This document shows, in pieces, positions 24,817 to 34,160 of a stretch of 36,143 bases of DNA; within the stretch, counting starts at the first letter, position 1; each line of letters starts with the position of its first letter. This stretch comes from Lachnospiraceae bacterium (GTDB lineage: Bacteria > Bacillota > Clostridia > Lachnospirales > Lachnospiraceae), in contig WRAQ01000033.1 in the NCBI GenBank assembly GCA_009780115.1, positions 1 through 36,143 of the forward strand. The letters run 5' to 3'. Below the pieces are notes generated by a model, which saw only the letters and a program-made list of their open reading frames with translations, had not been told where the DNA came from and did not search any database. A program made the position numbers and the translations under genes.

Positions 24817-25416
24817 TCAAAAAATTTTAAGTAATTCATTCAAAATAATAGGGTTTACATAACTTTCTAAAATACAACCAATTATGACAACTCCAATTAT
24901 CCATAACAAAATAATCCCTTTGCGGACTAAATAATGCTTTTGATTTGAAACAATTTCCAAATCTTTTTGAGGAAAATAAAATTTACAGCATAACTGGCAG
25001 CACCAGTTTAATAACATTACCCATGCCGGAATTAATAATATTTGCTGCGGGAATATTCCGGCAAGTAACAAGAGGATTCCTTTAAAACCATACCGGATTA
25101 TTGCCGCTGTAAAAAACATTCCCGCTAAAACCCCCTGCCACATCACAAAAATATAAGATGCCGCAATACCAATAAAGGTAGTTGAAAAGATAATCAAGAT
25201 AAAGGCAATCTTAACTCTCTCAAAAATTATATATCGCAACAGCATCGTGCCGTCAACGTTAAGATATTTTATTCGGCTTAAAATAGTGGAGTTTAAGATT
25301 CCGCCATCACTTATGAAATAATTTTTGGTGATGTTCATGATTAAAATACCGGCAATAAAACTGCCGGCAAATGCAAAAAGCCATTTAAGATAACGTTCGG
25401 TCTCTCTCCTACCCAT
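24817..25416 (-). CDS. spoIIM: Stage II sporulation protein M-like membrane protein
   Basis: A 199-residue protein with about five membrane segments and the SpoIIM layout: an N-terminal anchor, FSTTFIGIAASYIFVMWQGV, a glycine-rich YGFKGILLLLAGIFPQQ region, and a C-terminal anchor. SpoIIM is part of the DMP complex that drives engulfment during sporulation. It lies just upstream of xerD on the same strand. This is one of the best signs that the host is, or descends from, a spore former. Confidence 0.85.
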   Translation of the reverse strand: MGRRETERYLKWLFAFAGSFIAGILIMNITKNYFISDGGILNSTILSRIKYLNVDGTMLLRYIIFERVKIAFILIIFSTTFIGIAASYIFVMWQGVLAGMFFTAAIIRYGFKGILLLLAGIFPQQILLIPAWVMLLNWCCQLCCKFYFPQKDLEIVSNQKHYLVRKGIILLWIIGVVIIGCILESYVNPIILNELLKIF

Positions 25417-25487
25417 AGCGTTCCCTTATTTGTTTTTACATTATATGCCGGCTTGTCTTTAGAAATTCGCTTGTTGTAAGTTTATAT

Positions 25488-26198
25488 TTATCGATTGCTA
25501 TGCACTTTTTTTATTTGGATAAATGCCCCGGCAATCAGCATTAGAACCGCTGCAATTGATATTGATAAAGAAATATTATGGCCATGGCCGGTGCTAAAAA
25601 AATCTTCCCATATCCATCTTGCAACAATATTAAGGGAATTAAGTAAAAATCCGGCAATTATTAATGGCGGAAACGGCCTTTTTTCATTTTCGCCAAACCG
25701 GCCTTTCAATTTCATAATTTTTATATTTGAGCGGATGGCCTGACGGATAAAAAAGAAAGCCAACAAGCCAAATACTAAAATATTCAGCAAATAAATTATC
25801 TCATTGCTCTGAAATAAAATAAATGTATAAATTGTTATGAAAATAATCGTAGCTATAGTAAAGACTTTAAAGAAATTACGGATACGGGTATAAAAGGCAA
25901 TTAGTGATGCATCATCAGTATACAAATCAAATGCCCCCTCAGCTTTTTTCTTCCGCAAAATTAACCAACGGAACCATTGCTGTATCAGTTCGATGTTCAT
26001 TTCTTTCAAGAATTCTTTATAATCCTGCCCCCCTATGCCCTTTAGCATATCTATTTGATAAATATACTCACCCGGCTTACAAGGCTTAAAGGTGCAGATA
26101 CCGAAGCAAAAGCTTTCAAGCGCCCAGCCTTTTTCACTCATTTCATTAAGCCACTTCTGCTCTAAATCTTTGTCAAAAAATAATCTGAATTTCTTCAT
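25488..26198 (-). CDS. DUF2812 membrane protein, partner of PadR
   Basis: The 236-residue protein starts with the conserved DUF2812 region (KKFRLFFDKDLEQKWLNEMS, EKGWALESFCFGICTFKPC, then GEYIYQID). Four hydrophobic segments follow from about residue 112. DUF2812 proteins are regularly paired with PadR regulators; their function is unknown. AGGAGG lies just before ATG. It is 48 bp downstream of the PadR gene, in the same predicted operon. Confidence 0.85.
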   Translation of the reverse strand: MKKFRLFFDKDLEQKWLNEMSEKGWALESFCFGICTFKPCKPGEYIYQIDMLKGIGGQDYKEFLKEMNIELIQQWFRWLILRKKKAEGAFDLYTDDASLIAFYTRIRNFFKVFTIATIIFITIYTFILFQSNEIIYLLNILVFGLLAFFFIRQAIRSNIKIMKLKGRFGENEKRPFPPLIIAGFLLNSLNIVARWIWEDFFSTGHGHNISLSISIAAVLMLIAGAFIQIKKVHSNR

Positions 26199-26246
26199 AT
26201 CTTCCTCCTCATTTTCCTCTTTTTCTTTAATAATAACACTCGTTAT

Positions 26247-26555
26247 TTAATTTTTGATTAATTCCCCGTGTTTTAATAATTCCTTAAGGCGTATCCGTTC
26301 TTTTTTAAGCGCATCAATCCCCTGTGAAGTTATCCGGTACTCTTTCTTCTTCCGGGATACGGTCTCTTCGCTGTAAAGTTCAATCCATTTCTTATCAAGC
26401 AGCGATTGAATTGCTCCATAAAGCGTTCCGGCTCCAAGTACCACTCGCTCATTCGTCAAACTACTTACTTCCTGTATGATGCCATAACCATGATTCGGAT
26501 TGCGCACAGCAATAAGAATATAGTAAATTGCTTCAGTTAAAGGATTATTATCCAA
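26247..26555 (-). CDS. PadR-family regulator (second)
   Basis: A 102-residue short PadR protein with the typical LTEAIYYILIAVRNPNHGYG opening, a recognition segment GTLYGAIQSLLDKKWIELY, and a wing with KKKEYRITSQG. The start is TTG, supported by AGGAGG six bases upstream. Its promoter carries two palindromes that suggest self-repression. It heads an operon with the DUF2812 membrane protein, mirroring the PadR-HAAS pair at 3421-4729. Confidence 0.92.
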   Translation of the reverse strand: MDNNPLTEAIYYILIAVRNPNHGYGIIQEVSSLTNERVVLGAGTLYGAIQSLLDKKWIELYSEETVSRKKKEYRITSQGIDALKKERIRLKELLKHGELIKN

Positions 26556-26579
26556 CTTTTACCTCCTATTTTTGCAATA

Positions 26580-26639
26580 AAATATATCGTCCGGCGTTAT
26601 ATCTACTTATAATATATCGCCGGACGATATATTTGTCAA
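26580..26639 (-). promoter_or_regulatory. PadR promoter with two ATATCG-type operators
   Basis: The promoter is TTGACA (26634-26639), a 17-bp spacer and TATATT (26611-26616). Palindromes of the form ATATATCG-N5-CGATATAT sit at about 26612-26632 (perfect, between -35 and -10) and 26582-26602 (one mismatch, over the early transcript), with centres 30 bp apart. Together they form a 17-bp perfect inverted repeat (26580-26596 with 26618-26634). Confidence 0.8.
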
Positions 26640-26831
26640 GACTTTTTATTTATTTGCCATCCTTTGTTACTTGAAATTACTGTTAGTGAATTATTGGATT
26701 TCAAATAAAATAAAATTCTTGTTTCCCACGAAAAATACCCACGAAAAATAAAAATTGTTATTTTACGGTCTTATATGATAAAATATAAAAAACATGAATA
26801 AGATAATTTATATTTTGGACAGGAGAAAAAC

Positions 26832-27650
26832 ATGTCAGAGCAAAAAAGCAACTTGAAAATGGGGACGTATGTATTTGACGGTGAAAAATACAAGCAAGCA
26901 TCAAGACATCAAAAAAAGGGCGGATTGAAATTAATTTCCGAAATTAACATTCGGGGAGATGAATCCATTTTAGATTTAGGTTGCGGTGACGGATTTTTAT
27001 CGGACGTATTATCAAAACTTGTGCCTGACGGAAAAGTAATTGGAATTGACTCGTCTGAAAGCATGATAGAAACAGCCAAAAAATTTGAAGCATTCAATTT
27101 GTCATTTGAGTGTAATGATATAAATGATATAAATTATGAAAATTGCTTTGATATTATATATTCAAATGCGGCTTTGCATTGGGTGAAAAACCATCATCGG
27201 CTTTTAAATAATAGTTTTAAGGGATTAAAGCCAAACGGAAAGTTGGTGTGGAGCTTCGCTGCTGACGGCACTTGCTCTAATTTTTTAGCTGCTGTGGATG
27301 AAGTAATGAATATTTCTATGTATCAGGAGTTTTTCGTAAATTATGAATGGCCATGGTATATGCCGGATAAGAATGAGTATATTTCACTAATAGAAAGAAT
27401 TGGTTTTAAGCAATTTGATGTTATATACGAAAATGTAGATGGAAATGAATACAGACATTTTACTGATACTGAAGAAATGATTAAATGGTTAGACCAGCCG
27501 ACCTTAGTTCCTTTTCTTTCATATCTTCCTGATGATAAAAAAGAGGGTTTTCGTAACAAAGTTGTAGATATTATGATAGATAAAACAAAACAACCGGATG
27601 GAAAATGTTTTGAAACATTCGGGCGATTGAAAATCAATGCAATTAAATAA
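26832..27650 (+). CDS. Class I SAM-dependent methyltransferase
   Basis: A 272-residue methyltransferase with the SAM-binding motif I SILDLGCGDGFLSDVL, an acidic loop VIGIDSSESMIETAKKF, and FDIIYSNAALHWVKNHHRLL, which resembles trans-aconitate methyltransferase and related small-molecule enzymes. The substrate is unknown. AGGAG lies just before ATG. It is the only plus-strand gene in a long minus-strand stretch and is AT-rich, so it may have been acquired. A tandem 13-bp repeat (CCCACGAAAAATA twice) lies upstream at about 26727-26752. Confidence 0.85.
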   Translation: MSEQKSNLKMGTYVFDGEKYKQASRHQKKGGLKLISEINIRGDESILDLGCGDGFLSDVLSKLVPDGKVIGIDSSESMIETAKKFEAFNLSFECNDINDINYENCFDIIYSNAALHWVKNHHRLLNNSFKGLKPNGKLVWSFAADGTCSNFLAAVDEVMNISMYQEFFVNYEWPWYMPDKNEYISLIERIGFKQFDVIYENVDGNEYRHFTDTEEMIKWLDQPTLVPFLSYLPDDKKEGFRNKVVDIMIDKTKQPDGKCFETFGRLKINAIK

Positions 27651-27680
27651 AGCTAGTTTGAACAGTAACTGAAAAATAAT

Positions 27681-28214
27681 CTAACAGTACTTATTTTTGT
27701 ACGCCATAACCGCCGCCACCGTCTTTGAATCCTGAATCTCACAATCATATATCATCCGGCAAAGTTCTTCAATATCATGAACCTCCACATTTATATACTC
27801 ATCTTCATCCAAATCCTGCTGACCTGCTTTGAGCCCTTTTGCCACGTAGATGTCAATTTTTTCATTGCAAAATGCTACTGTTGTATAAATAGAAATTAAA
27901 AGCTCAAACGAATCAGCGGTAAAGCCTGTTTCTTCGGTTAGTTCGCGTTTCGCCGCTTCAACAGTCGGTTCACCTTTATAATCAACACAACCCGCCGGCA
28001 ACTCCAAAGTATAACGCTCCAATGCATTACGGTATTGGCGGACCATGATTAATTTGCCGTCATCCCGTACTGCTACTACCGCCGCCGCCCCTTGGTGCTC
28101 AATAAAATCCCATTTGACAACATTTCCATTCGGAATCTGCATTGTATCTTCATAAAAATCAATAACATTACCTTTATGAATTAAGTCACGTTTCAAACGT
28201 TTAATTTCTTCCAT
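27681..28214 (-). CDS. Nudix hydrolase, ADP-ribose pyrophosphatase type
   Basis: 177 residues from the ATG at 28214, which has GGAG five bases upstream and lies 10 bases after the aminotransferase stop. The Nudix box is LPAGCVDYKGEPTVEAAKRE followed by LTEETGF, with the catalytic glutamates present and one extra residue between the first Gly and Glu compared with the consensus. The proline-containing lead-in and VVRQYRN-like region (IMVRQYRNALERY) fit ADP-ribose pyrophosphatase, which recycles ADP-ribose to AMP and ribose-5-phosphate. Confidence 0.88.
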   Translation of the reverse strand: MEEIKRLKRDLIHKGNVIDFYEDTMQIPNGNVVKWDFIEHQGAAAVVAVRDDGKLIMVRQYRNALERYTLELPAGCVDYKGEPTVEAAKRELTEETGFTADSFELLISIYTTVAFCNEKIDIYVAKGLKAGQQDLDEDEYINVEVHDIEELCRMIYDCEIQDSKTVAAVMAYKNKYC

Positions 28215-28224
28215 AGAATCTCCA

Positions 28225-29505
28225 TTATCCTTGCAATAATTTGCGGACACCGGCAAGTTTTACACATAGGATAAATAAATCCATCGCCTGGTTAAGCTCT
28301 GCCACTGTTGGAAAAGACGGGGCGATGCGGATATTGCTGTCATTTGGGTCAATTCCATACGGATATGTTGCCCCGGCTTCCGTCATCGTTACCCCGGCTT
28401 CCTTGCACAACGAAATAATCGTTTTTGCCGTCCCCGGCATTGCTGCAAATGAAACGAAGTAACCTCCTTTTGGATTAAGCCATTCCCCAATCCCTAAACC
28501 GCCGATTTCTTCCGCCAATTTCGTTAACACAATTTCGAATTTTGGTTTAATAATTGCCGCATGTTTTTGCATATGCGCTTTAATTCCGTCTAAATTCTTA
28601 AAAAAATGCACATGGCGCAGCATATTAAGCTTATCAGGCCCAATCGTTTGAATTTGCATTGAATTTTGAATGAAATCAAGATTTGCTTTTGATGCACTGG
28701 TTGCTGAAATACCGGCCCCGGAAAAACTAATCTTGGAAAATGAACTAAACATCAAAGCCAAATCAGGATTTCCTGCTTTATTACACTCATTAAAAAGGTC
28801 AAGAATTTCATCTTGATTATTATCATCAAAATGATGAACAATATATGCATTGTCCCAATAAATGCGGAAATCCTTCGCCGCCGGCCGTAAATTGGCAAAC
28901 CTTCTTACTGTTTCATCACTATAGCTGATGCCTTGCGGGTTTGAGTACTTCGGGACACACCAAATCCCTTTTACTTCTTTATCCCCGTTTACATATTTTT
29001 CAACGGCATCCATATCCGGGCCTGTTTCTGTCATCGGTATCGTAATCATCTCAATCCCGAAATGCTCAGTAATCTTAAAATGCCGGTCATAACCCGGGGC
29101 CGGACAAAGGAATTTCACCTTTTCAAGACGGCACCACGGGGTAGAACCCATTACGCCATGGGTCACCCCACGGGAAATCATATCATACATTACATTCAAA
29201 CTAGAATTGCCATTAATAATCGTATTTTCAACCGGGACACAAAATAGCTCCGCAAATAAAAGCTTTGCTTCCGGAATGCCGGTTAACCCGCCATAATTAC
29301 GGCAATCAAGGCCATCTTTTGATATATAGCTGTCATCGATATTAATATTAAGCAAACCATTACTTAAATCAAGCTGCTCCGGTGCCGGTTTACCCCGTGA
29401 CATATCAAGTTTTAACCCTTTTTTCTGTGCGGTTTTATAACTTGCTTCCAACTCATTTAATAAAGTTTCAAGTTCTGGTTTTGATAAGCTTTCGTACTTT
29501 TTCAT
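28225..29505 (-). CDS. PLP-dependent aminotransferase, MocR-like class I
   Basis: About 426 residues from the ATG at 29505 (GGAG six bases upstream; the GTG at 29517 overlaps that site). It belongs to the aminotransferase MocR-type family without a DNA-binding domain: KGLKLDMSRGKPAPEQLDLS near the start, IYWDNAYIVHHF in the PLP pocket, and the PLP lysine in SSFSKISFSGAGISA. The family's substrates are poorly known; aspartate or alanine-type transamination is often assigned. It is followed closely by the Nudix gene, probably in one operon. Confidence 0.87.
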   Translation of the reverse strand: MKKYESLSKPELETLLNELEASYKTAQKKGLKLDMSRGKPAPEQLDLSNGLLNINIDDSYISKDGLDCRNYGGLTGIPEAKLLFAELFCVPVENTIINGNSSLNVMYDMISRGVTHGVMGSTPWCRLEKVKFLCPAPGYDRHFKITEHFGIEMITIPMTETGPDMDAVEKYVNGDKEVKGIWCVPKYSNPQGISYSDETVRRFANLRPAAKDFRIYWDNAYIVHHFDDNNQDEILDLFNECNKAGNPDLALMFSSFSKISFSGAGISATSASKANLDFIQNSMQIQTIGPDKLNMLRHVHFFKNLDGIKAHMQKHAAIIKPKFEIVLTKLAEEIGGLGIGEWLNPKGGYFVSFAAMPGTAKTIISLCKEAGVTMTEAGATYPYGIDPNDSNIRIAPSFPTVAELNQAMDLFILCVKLAGVRKLLQG

Positions 29506-29632
29506 TTGAATCTCCACATTATTATTTCATGCTTTTTTATTTTACTATAGATTATATTGCTTCGCAACTATATTTAGCTACTGTTCAGCGAGGGTGCACC
29601 TTTGTTGCTATAAACAGCTTTTCTGTGAATCA

Positions 29633-29736
29633 ATGTCATTTAGATAAGCAAGTCAGGCAATAAACACTATCCGTTACTACGGCCTAAGGTAACTCCTAGT
29701 TGTTTTTGCCTTCCTTGCCTGCTAACTAAATGACAT
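29633..29736 (-). repeat. Intergenic palindromic repeat, short copy R5
   Basis: The core (29648-29718, 71 bp) lacks the middle part present in other copies but keeps its pairs: ACTA/TAGT, GTTAC/GTAAC, and GGCAA arms. The stem extends outward by ATGTCATTTAG/CTAAATGACAT, whose right arm includes the last codons of the flavoprotein gene. An 8-bp direct repeat CTGTGAAT lies just outside on both sides (29623-29630 and 29740-29747), as a target duplication would. Confidence 0.8.
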
Positions 29737-31464
29737 TGGCTGTGAATAGTAACGCGCAACTGCTTCCGCAACGCGTACCCCGTCAATTGCCGCCGACATA
29801 ATACCACCGGCATATCCCGCCCCCTCGCCGCAAGGATATAATCCCCGGTAATTTGTCTGACAGGATTCATCACGGAGAATGCGGATTGGTGAAGATGTCC
29901 GGCTTTCAATACCGGCGAGCAAGATTGAATCGTCGTCAAAACCGGGGATTTGGCGCCCAAACTCATTCATTGCTTTAAGAAATACTTTATTAAAATTCTC
30001 ATCAAGAATATCATTTACCGGGGCATAAATATAATTACCTTTGATACTTGGAATATTCTTTGCTGGTAAAGATGAACCCCCAAATACTGCTTTTCTGAAA
30101 TCACCTAAGTATTGCACCGGAATTTTACCGCCGCCGATTTGATAAGCCTTTTCCTCTAACCGGCGTTGGTAAGCGATACCTGCCAAGGGATGAATATCGT
30201 TAGCAGTCTTAGCTGTTGCCGGTAACCGGTTATCACCAAATTCACTTGGATTTACCGTCACCACAATTGCACTATTAGCGCTTTTCCCCGCCCGGTCACT
30301 ATAACTCATCCCATTGATTGTCAAGTGCCCTTTTTCCGACGAAGCATCAACAATAAACCCGCCCGGGCACATACAAAAAGAATAAACCGCCGGATTATTT
30401 TGCTTACTGACCAACTTATAGTCAGCAGCACCAAGTAATTCATGAATTTCCGCTCCGTATTGGGCTTTGTTGATTAAAACTTGCGGATGTTCCACCCGTA
30501 AGCCGATTGCAAAAGGTTTTGCTTCCATTTTTATCCCGGCTTCATATAAAGACGAAAATGTATCGCGGGCACTGTGCCCAATCGCAAGCACGACCCTATC
30601 AGCCCCAATCTCAATATTGTCATCAACAATAACACCTGTTATTTTATTGGCATCAAATGAAAATCCCGTCACTTTCTGTCCAAAACGTATCTCACCGCCA
30701 TTAGCGATAATCTTTTTACGTAATTCGATAATAATTTTCTTTAGCACATCAGTGCCTAGATGCGGTTTTTGCTCATAAAGAATTTCTTTAGATGCACCGG
30801 CGTTTACGAAAACCGACAAGACCGCTTTTTTTATTCCATCTTTATCCTTCACCTGCGTATTTAATTTCCCGTCGGAAAAAGTTCCGGCCCCGCCTTCACC
30901 AAATTGCACATTTGATTCGGGATTAAGTACTCCTTCCCGCCAGAAACGGTTAACTGTTTCGGCCCTCTCTTCCACCGCTTCGCCGCGCTCCAGCAAAAGC
31001 GGGCGAAAACCGGCTTCCGCTAACATATAACCGCAAAATAAACCGGCCGGCCCGGTACCAACTATAACCGGGCGGTTTGCGCAAGCGCCAAATCGCGCTT
31101 TTTGCGATTTGTGTGCATCATTGTTGCGAAAACACTGCGAAAGCTGTGATTTTTGAACTGCTTTCGCTGTGAATGGAAATGAATATTCACATGACTCATG
31201 ATATACTATCACCGGATCAGCAATTTTCTTGCTTAATTTTTGTTCAAATTTTACCTGGCTTTGTTTATCCTTAGCCCCAAAATTTATATTCACATCAATG
31301 ACATAATTATAAAAAATTTCCGGTTTTTTCCGCGCATCAATTGAACGTTTAATAATTTCGTAAGTAAAATTAAGTCCCGGTTTTAATTTAAGCTTCTTGG
31401 CAATTTTATCTTTTATTACCGCATCATTTCCAACTAATAATCGTAACTGGTTTATCCTAATCAT
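29722..31464 (-). CDS. COG2509-type FAD-dependent dehydrogenase
   Basis: About 580 residues from the ATG at 31464. The N-terminal 90 residues are a small lead domain. The dinucleotide-binding motif is PVIVGTGPAGLFCGYML, followed by LLERGEAVEERAETVNRFW and the family signature FGEGGAGTFSDGKLNTQ. The C-terminus reads YPCGEGAGYAGGIMSAAIDG. It is an uncharacterised cytoplasmic flavoprotein family of Clostridia; the substrate is unknown. Its start overlaps the MATE gene end by 8 bp. The start choice is uncertain because no strong ribosome binding site is visible. Confidence 0.85.
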   Translation of the reverse strand: MIRINQLRLLVGNDAVIKDKIAKKLKLKPGLNFTYEIIKRSIDARKKPEIFYNYVIDVNINFGAKDKQSQVKFEQKLSKKIADPVIVYHESCEYSFPFTAKAVQKSQLSQCFRNNDAHKSQKARFGACANRPVIVGTGPAGLFCGYMLAEAGFRPLLLERGEAVEERAETVNRFWREGVLNPESNVQFGEGGAGTFSDGKLNTQVKDKDGIKKAVLSVFVNAGASKEILYEQKPHLGTDVLKKIIIELRKKIIANGGEIRFGQKVTGFSFDANKITGVIVDDNIEIGADRVVLAIGHSARDTFSSLYEAGIKMEAKPFAIGLRVEHPQVLINKAQYGAEIHELLGAADYKLVSKQNNPAVYSFCMCPGGFIVDASSEKGHLTINGMSYSDRAGKSANSAIVVTVNPSEFGDNRLPATAKTANDIHPLAGIAYQRRLEEKAYQIGGGKIPVQYLGDFRKAVFGGSSLPAKNIPSIKGNYIYAPVNDILDENFNKVFLKAMNEFGRQIPGFDDDSILLAGIESRTSSPIRILRDESCQTNYRGLYPCGEGAGYAGGIMSAAIDGVRVAEAVARYYSQPMSFS

Positions 31465-32902
31465 CTTTATACCCATTTTCGCCTGTGGCGGCCTCAAATT
31501 CAATAGTTGAAATATCTACTTCAACCTCTTCCCCGATTTCTTTCCCCTGGCTTATGACCAGCGATTTTTGCTTCCATTTCCCGGCCGCGAAAAAGAGTGT
31601 TGCCGCTGTTAAACTTACGACCCAGCCAATCGGGTAAGAAAAGAAAATATAATCAAGGCCAAAATAAAACCCGATGATATAAGCTGCCGGGATACGGATT
31701 GCAATAAAACCGGCGATAGTAGTAAATACCGGTACCATTGCCTGCCCGGCGCCCCGCATGACCGAATTAAACATAAATTGAATGATGATAAGAAAACTAA
31801 ACGGGATAACCGAAAACAGATAACGCATCCCATAGTCAATTACATCTTGGTCAGGGTTAAATAATCCAAGTAAATGCCGGCCAAAGGCCAGGGTAAGAAA
31901 AGCTATCACCGCAAATACAATTAAAGCAAGAAAAAGCGTGGCTTTTAAGCCATGCGAAACCCGCTCAATCTGCTTTGCGCCGATATTTTGCCCGGTAAAT
32001 GTAGTTAAGGCATTGGCAAAACTAAAAACCGGAAGAAAAACAAACGCATCAATCCGGTTGGCATTACCAAACCCGGCGATAAACGCCGGCCCGCCTTGGT
32101 TTATCAAATTTTGCATTGAAAGCATACCAAGCGAAAAAAGTGAGTGCTGTATACCCGAAGGCAAACCAACCTTAATAATCTTAACCAGGATTTCTTTATC
32201 CACCCCGAAACGAAAGATATTTAATTCAAGTTCCGGATACCTCCGCCGGATAAACCATACCCCGTATAACCACGAGAAAGCTTGGGCAATAACCGTCGCC
32301 ACCGCAACCCCGGCTATACCCCAGCCAAAAACGATAATAAAAAGCAAATCAAGGGCGATATTTATTACTGTCGAAATACCGACAAAAAGCAATGGGGTTT
32401 TGCTATCGCCAAGGCCTTGCAATATTCCGGCATTAAAGTTGTAACCAAGCGAACCAATCAATCCGATAAAAGTTATCGTTATGTAAGTTACCGCCATCTC
32501 CATCGTCGAATCAGGCACACCAAGAAGCCTCATCAAAAACGGCGTAATCAAAATACCAAGGAGCGTAAGCGGGATACTTATCAGCATTACAAAAGTATAA
32601 ATCGTTTGAATGGTTTTCCGTACCGTTTCCATCTCTTTTGCGCCATAATTCTGGGAAAGGATTATGGTTGCCCCCATCCCGAGCCCGATAAATAAAGCGG
32701 TAACCAGAAAAAAAATCGGCATCCCGTTATTAACCGCTGCCTGGGCATCGGTACCAATCGTATTACCAACGATAATACTGTCGGCGATATTATAACACTG
32801 CTGAAAAATATTTCCGATTAATAAAGGAATGGAAAATTTGATAATATGTTTAAGCGGGCTGCCAACCGTCATATCGGTTAACCCTGTGCTTTTATCTGTC
32901 AT
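31457..32902 (-). CDS. MATE-family efflux transporter
   Basis: A 481-residue protein with about 12 membrane segments and the MATE signature: a gate region PLLIGNIFQQCYNIADSIIV in the first helix, the conserved GNTIGTDAQAAV segment, and FGWGIAGVAVATVIAQAFSW. MATE proteins export drugs or metabolites using Na+ or H+ gradients. A charged tail follows the last helix. Its start overlaps the stop of the upstream flavoprotein by four bases (ATGA) and its end overlaps the next flavoprotein, so all three are probably translated together. Confidence 0.93.
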   Translation of the reverse strand: MTDKSTGLTDMTVGSPLKHIIKFSIPLLIGNIFQQCYNIADSIIVGNTIGTDAQAAVNNGMPIFFLVTALFIGLGMGATIILSQNYGAKEMETVRKTIQTIYTFVMLISIPLTLLGILITPFLMRLLGVPDSTMEMAVTYITITFIGLIGSLGYNFNAGILQGLGDSKTPLLFVGISTVINIALDLLFIIVFGWGIAGVAVATVIAQAFSWLYGVWFIRRRYPELELNIFRFGVDKEILVKIIKVGLPSGIQHSLFSLGMLSMQNLINQGGPAFIAGFGNANRIDAFVFLPVFSFANALTTFTGQNIGAKQIERVSHGLKATLFLALIVFAVIAFLTLAFGRHLLGLFNPDQDVIDYGMRYLFSVIPFSFLIIIQFMFNSVMRGAGQAMVPVFTTIAGFIAIRIPAAYIIGFYFGLDYIFFSYPIGWVVSLTAATLFFAAGKWKQKSLVISQGKEIGEEVEVDISTIEFEAATGENGYKDD

Positions 32903-34113
32903 TTACTGGCCTCATTTCCGGCTGCATATCCGCTTGACCAGGCCCACTGCAAATTGTAACCGCCGCAACGCCCGTCAACATCAACTATTTCTCCAGCAAA
33001 GAAAAGGCCGGGCAGTGTTAGCGATTCCAAATTATCACTTAATTCCGCAAGTGATACCCCACCGGCACAAACCTGCGCATTTTCAAAAGAATCGGTCTGG
33101 ACTACGGTAAAACTTAGTTTACGATATTCATTAAGCAGCCGTACCATTTTTTCTTTGCCGATATCATTCACTTTATCACTTTGTTTCAAACCATATAAAC
33201 TTATCATCACTTGATTAATTTTTTTATTTGTCATTCCCAAAAGAAAATCAATTATAGTTTTATCTTGAAATGAATCTAATCTATTTAAGCAAAAATCTTC
33301 ATATCCGGCATCAGTCATTTCCGGGAAGAAATCGGCTTTCACTGTTACCGCCGAATCTTTTAATAGCGCATAAGCCGCCGTCCGTGATAATTGAAATATC
33401 GGTATCCCGGAAATCGCATCCGCAACAAATTGCAACTCGCCTGATTCAGCCTGCTTCTCAATTCCATTAACGAATAAAGTCAATTTTGCCTGGCAGCGGA
33501 CTCCGGCTAATGCTTTTAAAAAGTCTTCCCGGCATTTAAGCTTACAAAGCCCCGGAACTACTTCATTAACTTGATGCCCCAACGATTTGACAAGCTGATA
33601 GCCGCTTTTTCCCGCACCCTTCTTTTGTCCGGCCAAACTGCCGCAGGTTATAATAACTTTATCAAAAAGATTTTCATTTCCATGTACGCAAAAACCGCCG
33701 TTTTTCCTTACAACCGCCTCAACTTCATACTCACATTCAACCTTTATCTTAAGTTCTGAAAGCGTAAGCCGGAGCGCATCCAAAACTACCTGGGCCTGTT
33801 CGGAATAAGGATAAAGATAACCTCCTTTATCCCTTATCATTACCCCCAGCTTATCAAAAAAGTCAATCGTATCATTTACCGAAAATTTATGTAAGATTTT
33901 CTCAACCCGTTCCGGAAATGCGGTATAAAATTCCCCGGCATCCATCTTTTTATTGCTTAAATTGCATTTTCCGTTTCCGGTAACTAGAAGTTTTTGCCCG
34001 ACCCGTGCTTTTTTCTCATACAAGGTCACTTCACTATCATAAGATGCCGCTGTTATTGCCGCTACCATTCCCGCCGCCCCGGCCCCGACTACTGCGATTT
34101 TATTCTGCCCCAT
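32899..34113 (-). CDS. HI0933/BaiN-type NAD(P)/FAD-dependent oxidoreductase
   Basis: About 404 residues from the ATG at 34113 (GAGGAG six bases upstream). It has the FAD motif IAVVGAGAAGMVAAITAASY, LYEKKARVGQKLLVTGNGKC with the typical CNLSN, and the closing GLFFAGEIVDVDGRCGGYNL QWAWSSG motif of the COG2081 family. Members include flavoproteins of unknown function and enzymes acting in bile acid reduction; there is no other bai-type gene here. It sits between the BofC-like gene and the MATE gene in one transcript. Confidence 0.88.
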   Translation of the reverse strand: MGQNKIAVVGAGAAGMVAAITAASYDSEVTLYEKKARVGQKLLVTGNGKCNLSNKKMDAGEFYTAFPERVEKILHKFSVNDTIDFFDKLGVMIRDKGGYLYPYSEQAQVVLDALRLTLSELKIKVECEYEVEAVVRKNGGFCVHGNENLFDKVIITCGSLAGQKKGAGKSGYQLVKSLGHQVNEVVPGLCKLKCREDFLKALAGVRCQAKLTLFVNGIEKQAESGELQFVADAISGIPIFQLSRTAAYALLKDSAVTVKADFFPEMTDAGYEDFCLNRLDSFQDKTIIDFLLGMTNKKINQVMISLYGLKQSDKVNDIGKEKMVRLLNEYRKLSFTVVQTDSFENAQVCAGGVSLAELSDNLESLTLPGLFFAGEIVDVDGRCGGYNLQWAWSSGYAAGNEASK

Positions 34114-34160
34114 TTTACGCTCCTCGTATAATATCAATTTCTCGCAGGTAAAACTGCTCA

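Noticed and set aside
32899-34113. Bile acid (bai) operon gene
   Set aside because: Only the broad HI0933 family match is seen; no other bai-type gene is in the window.
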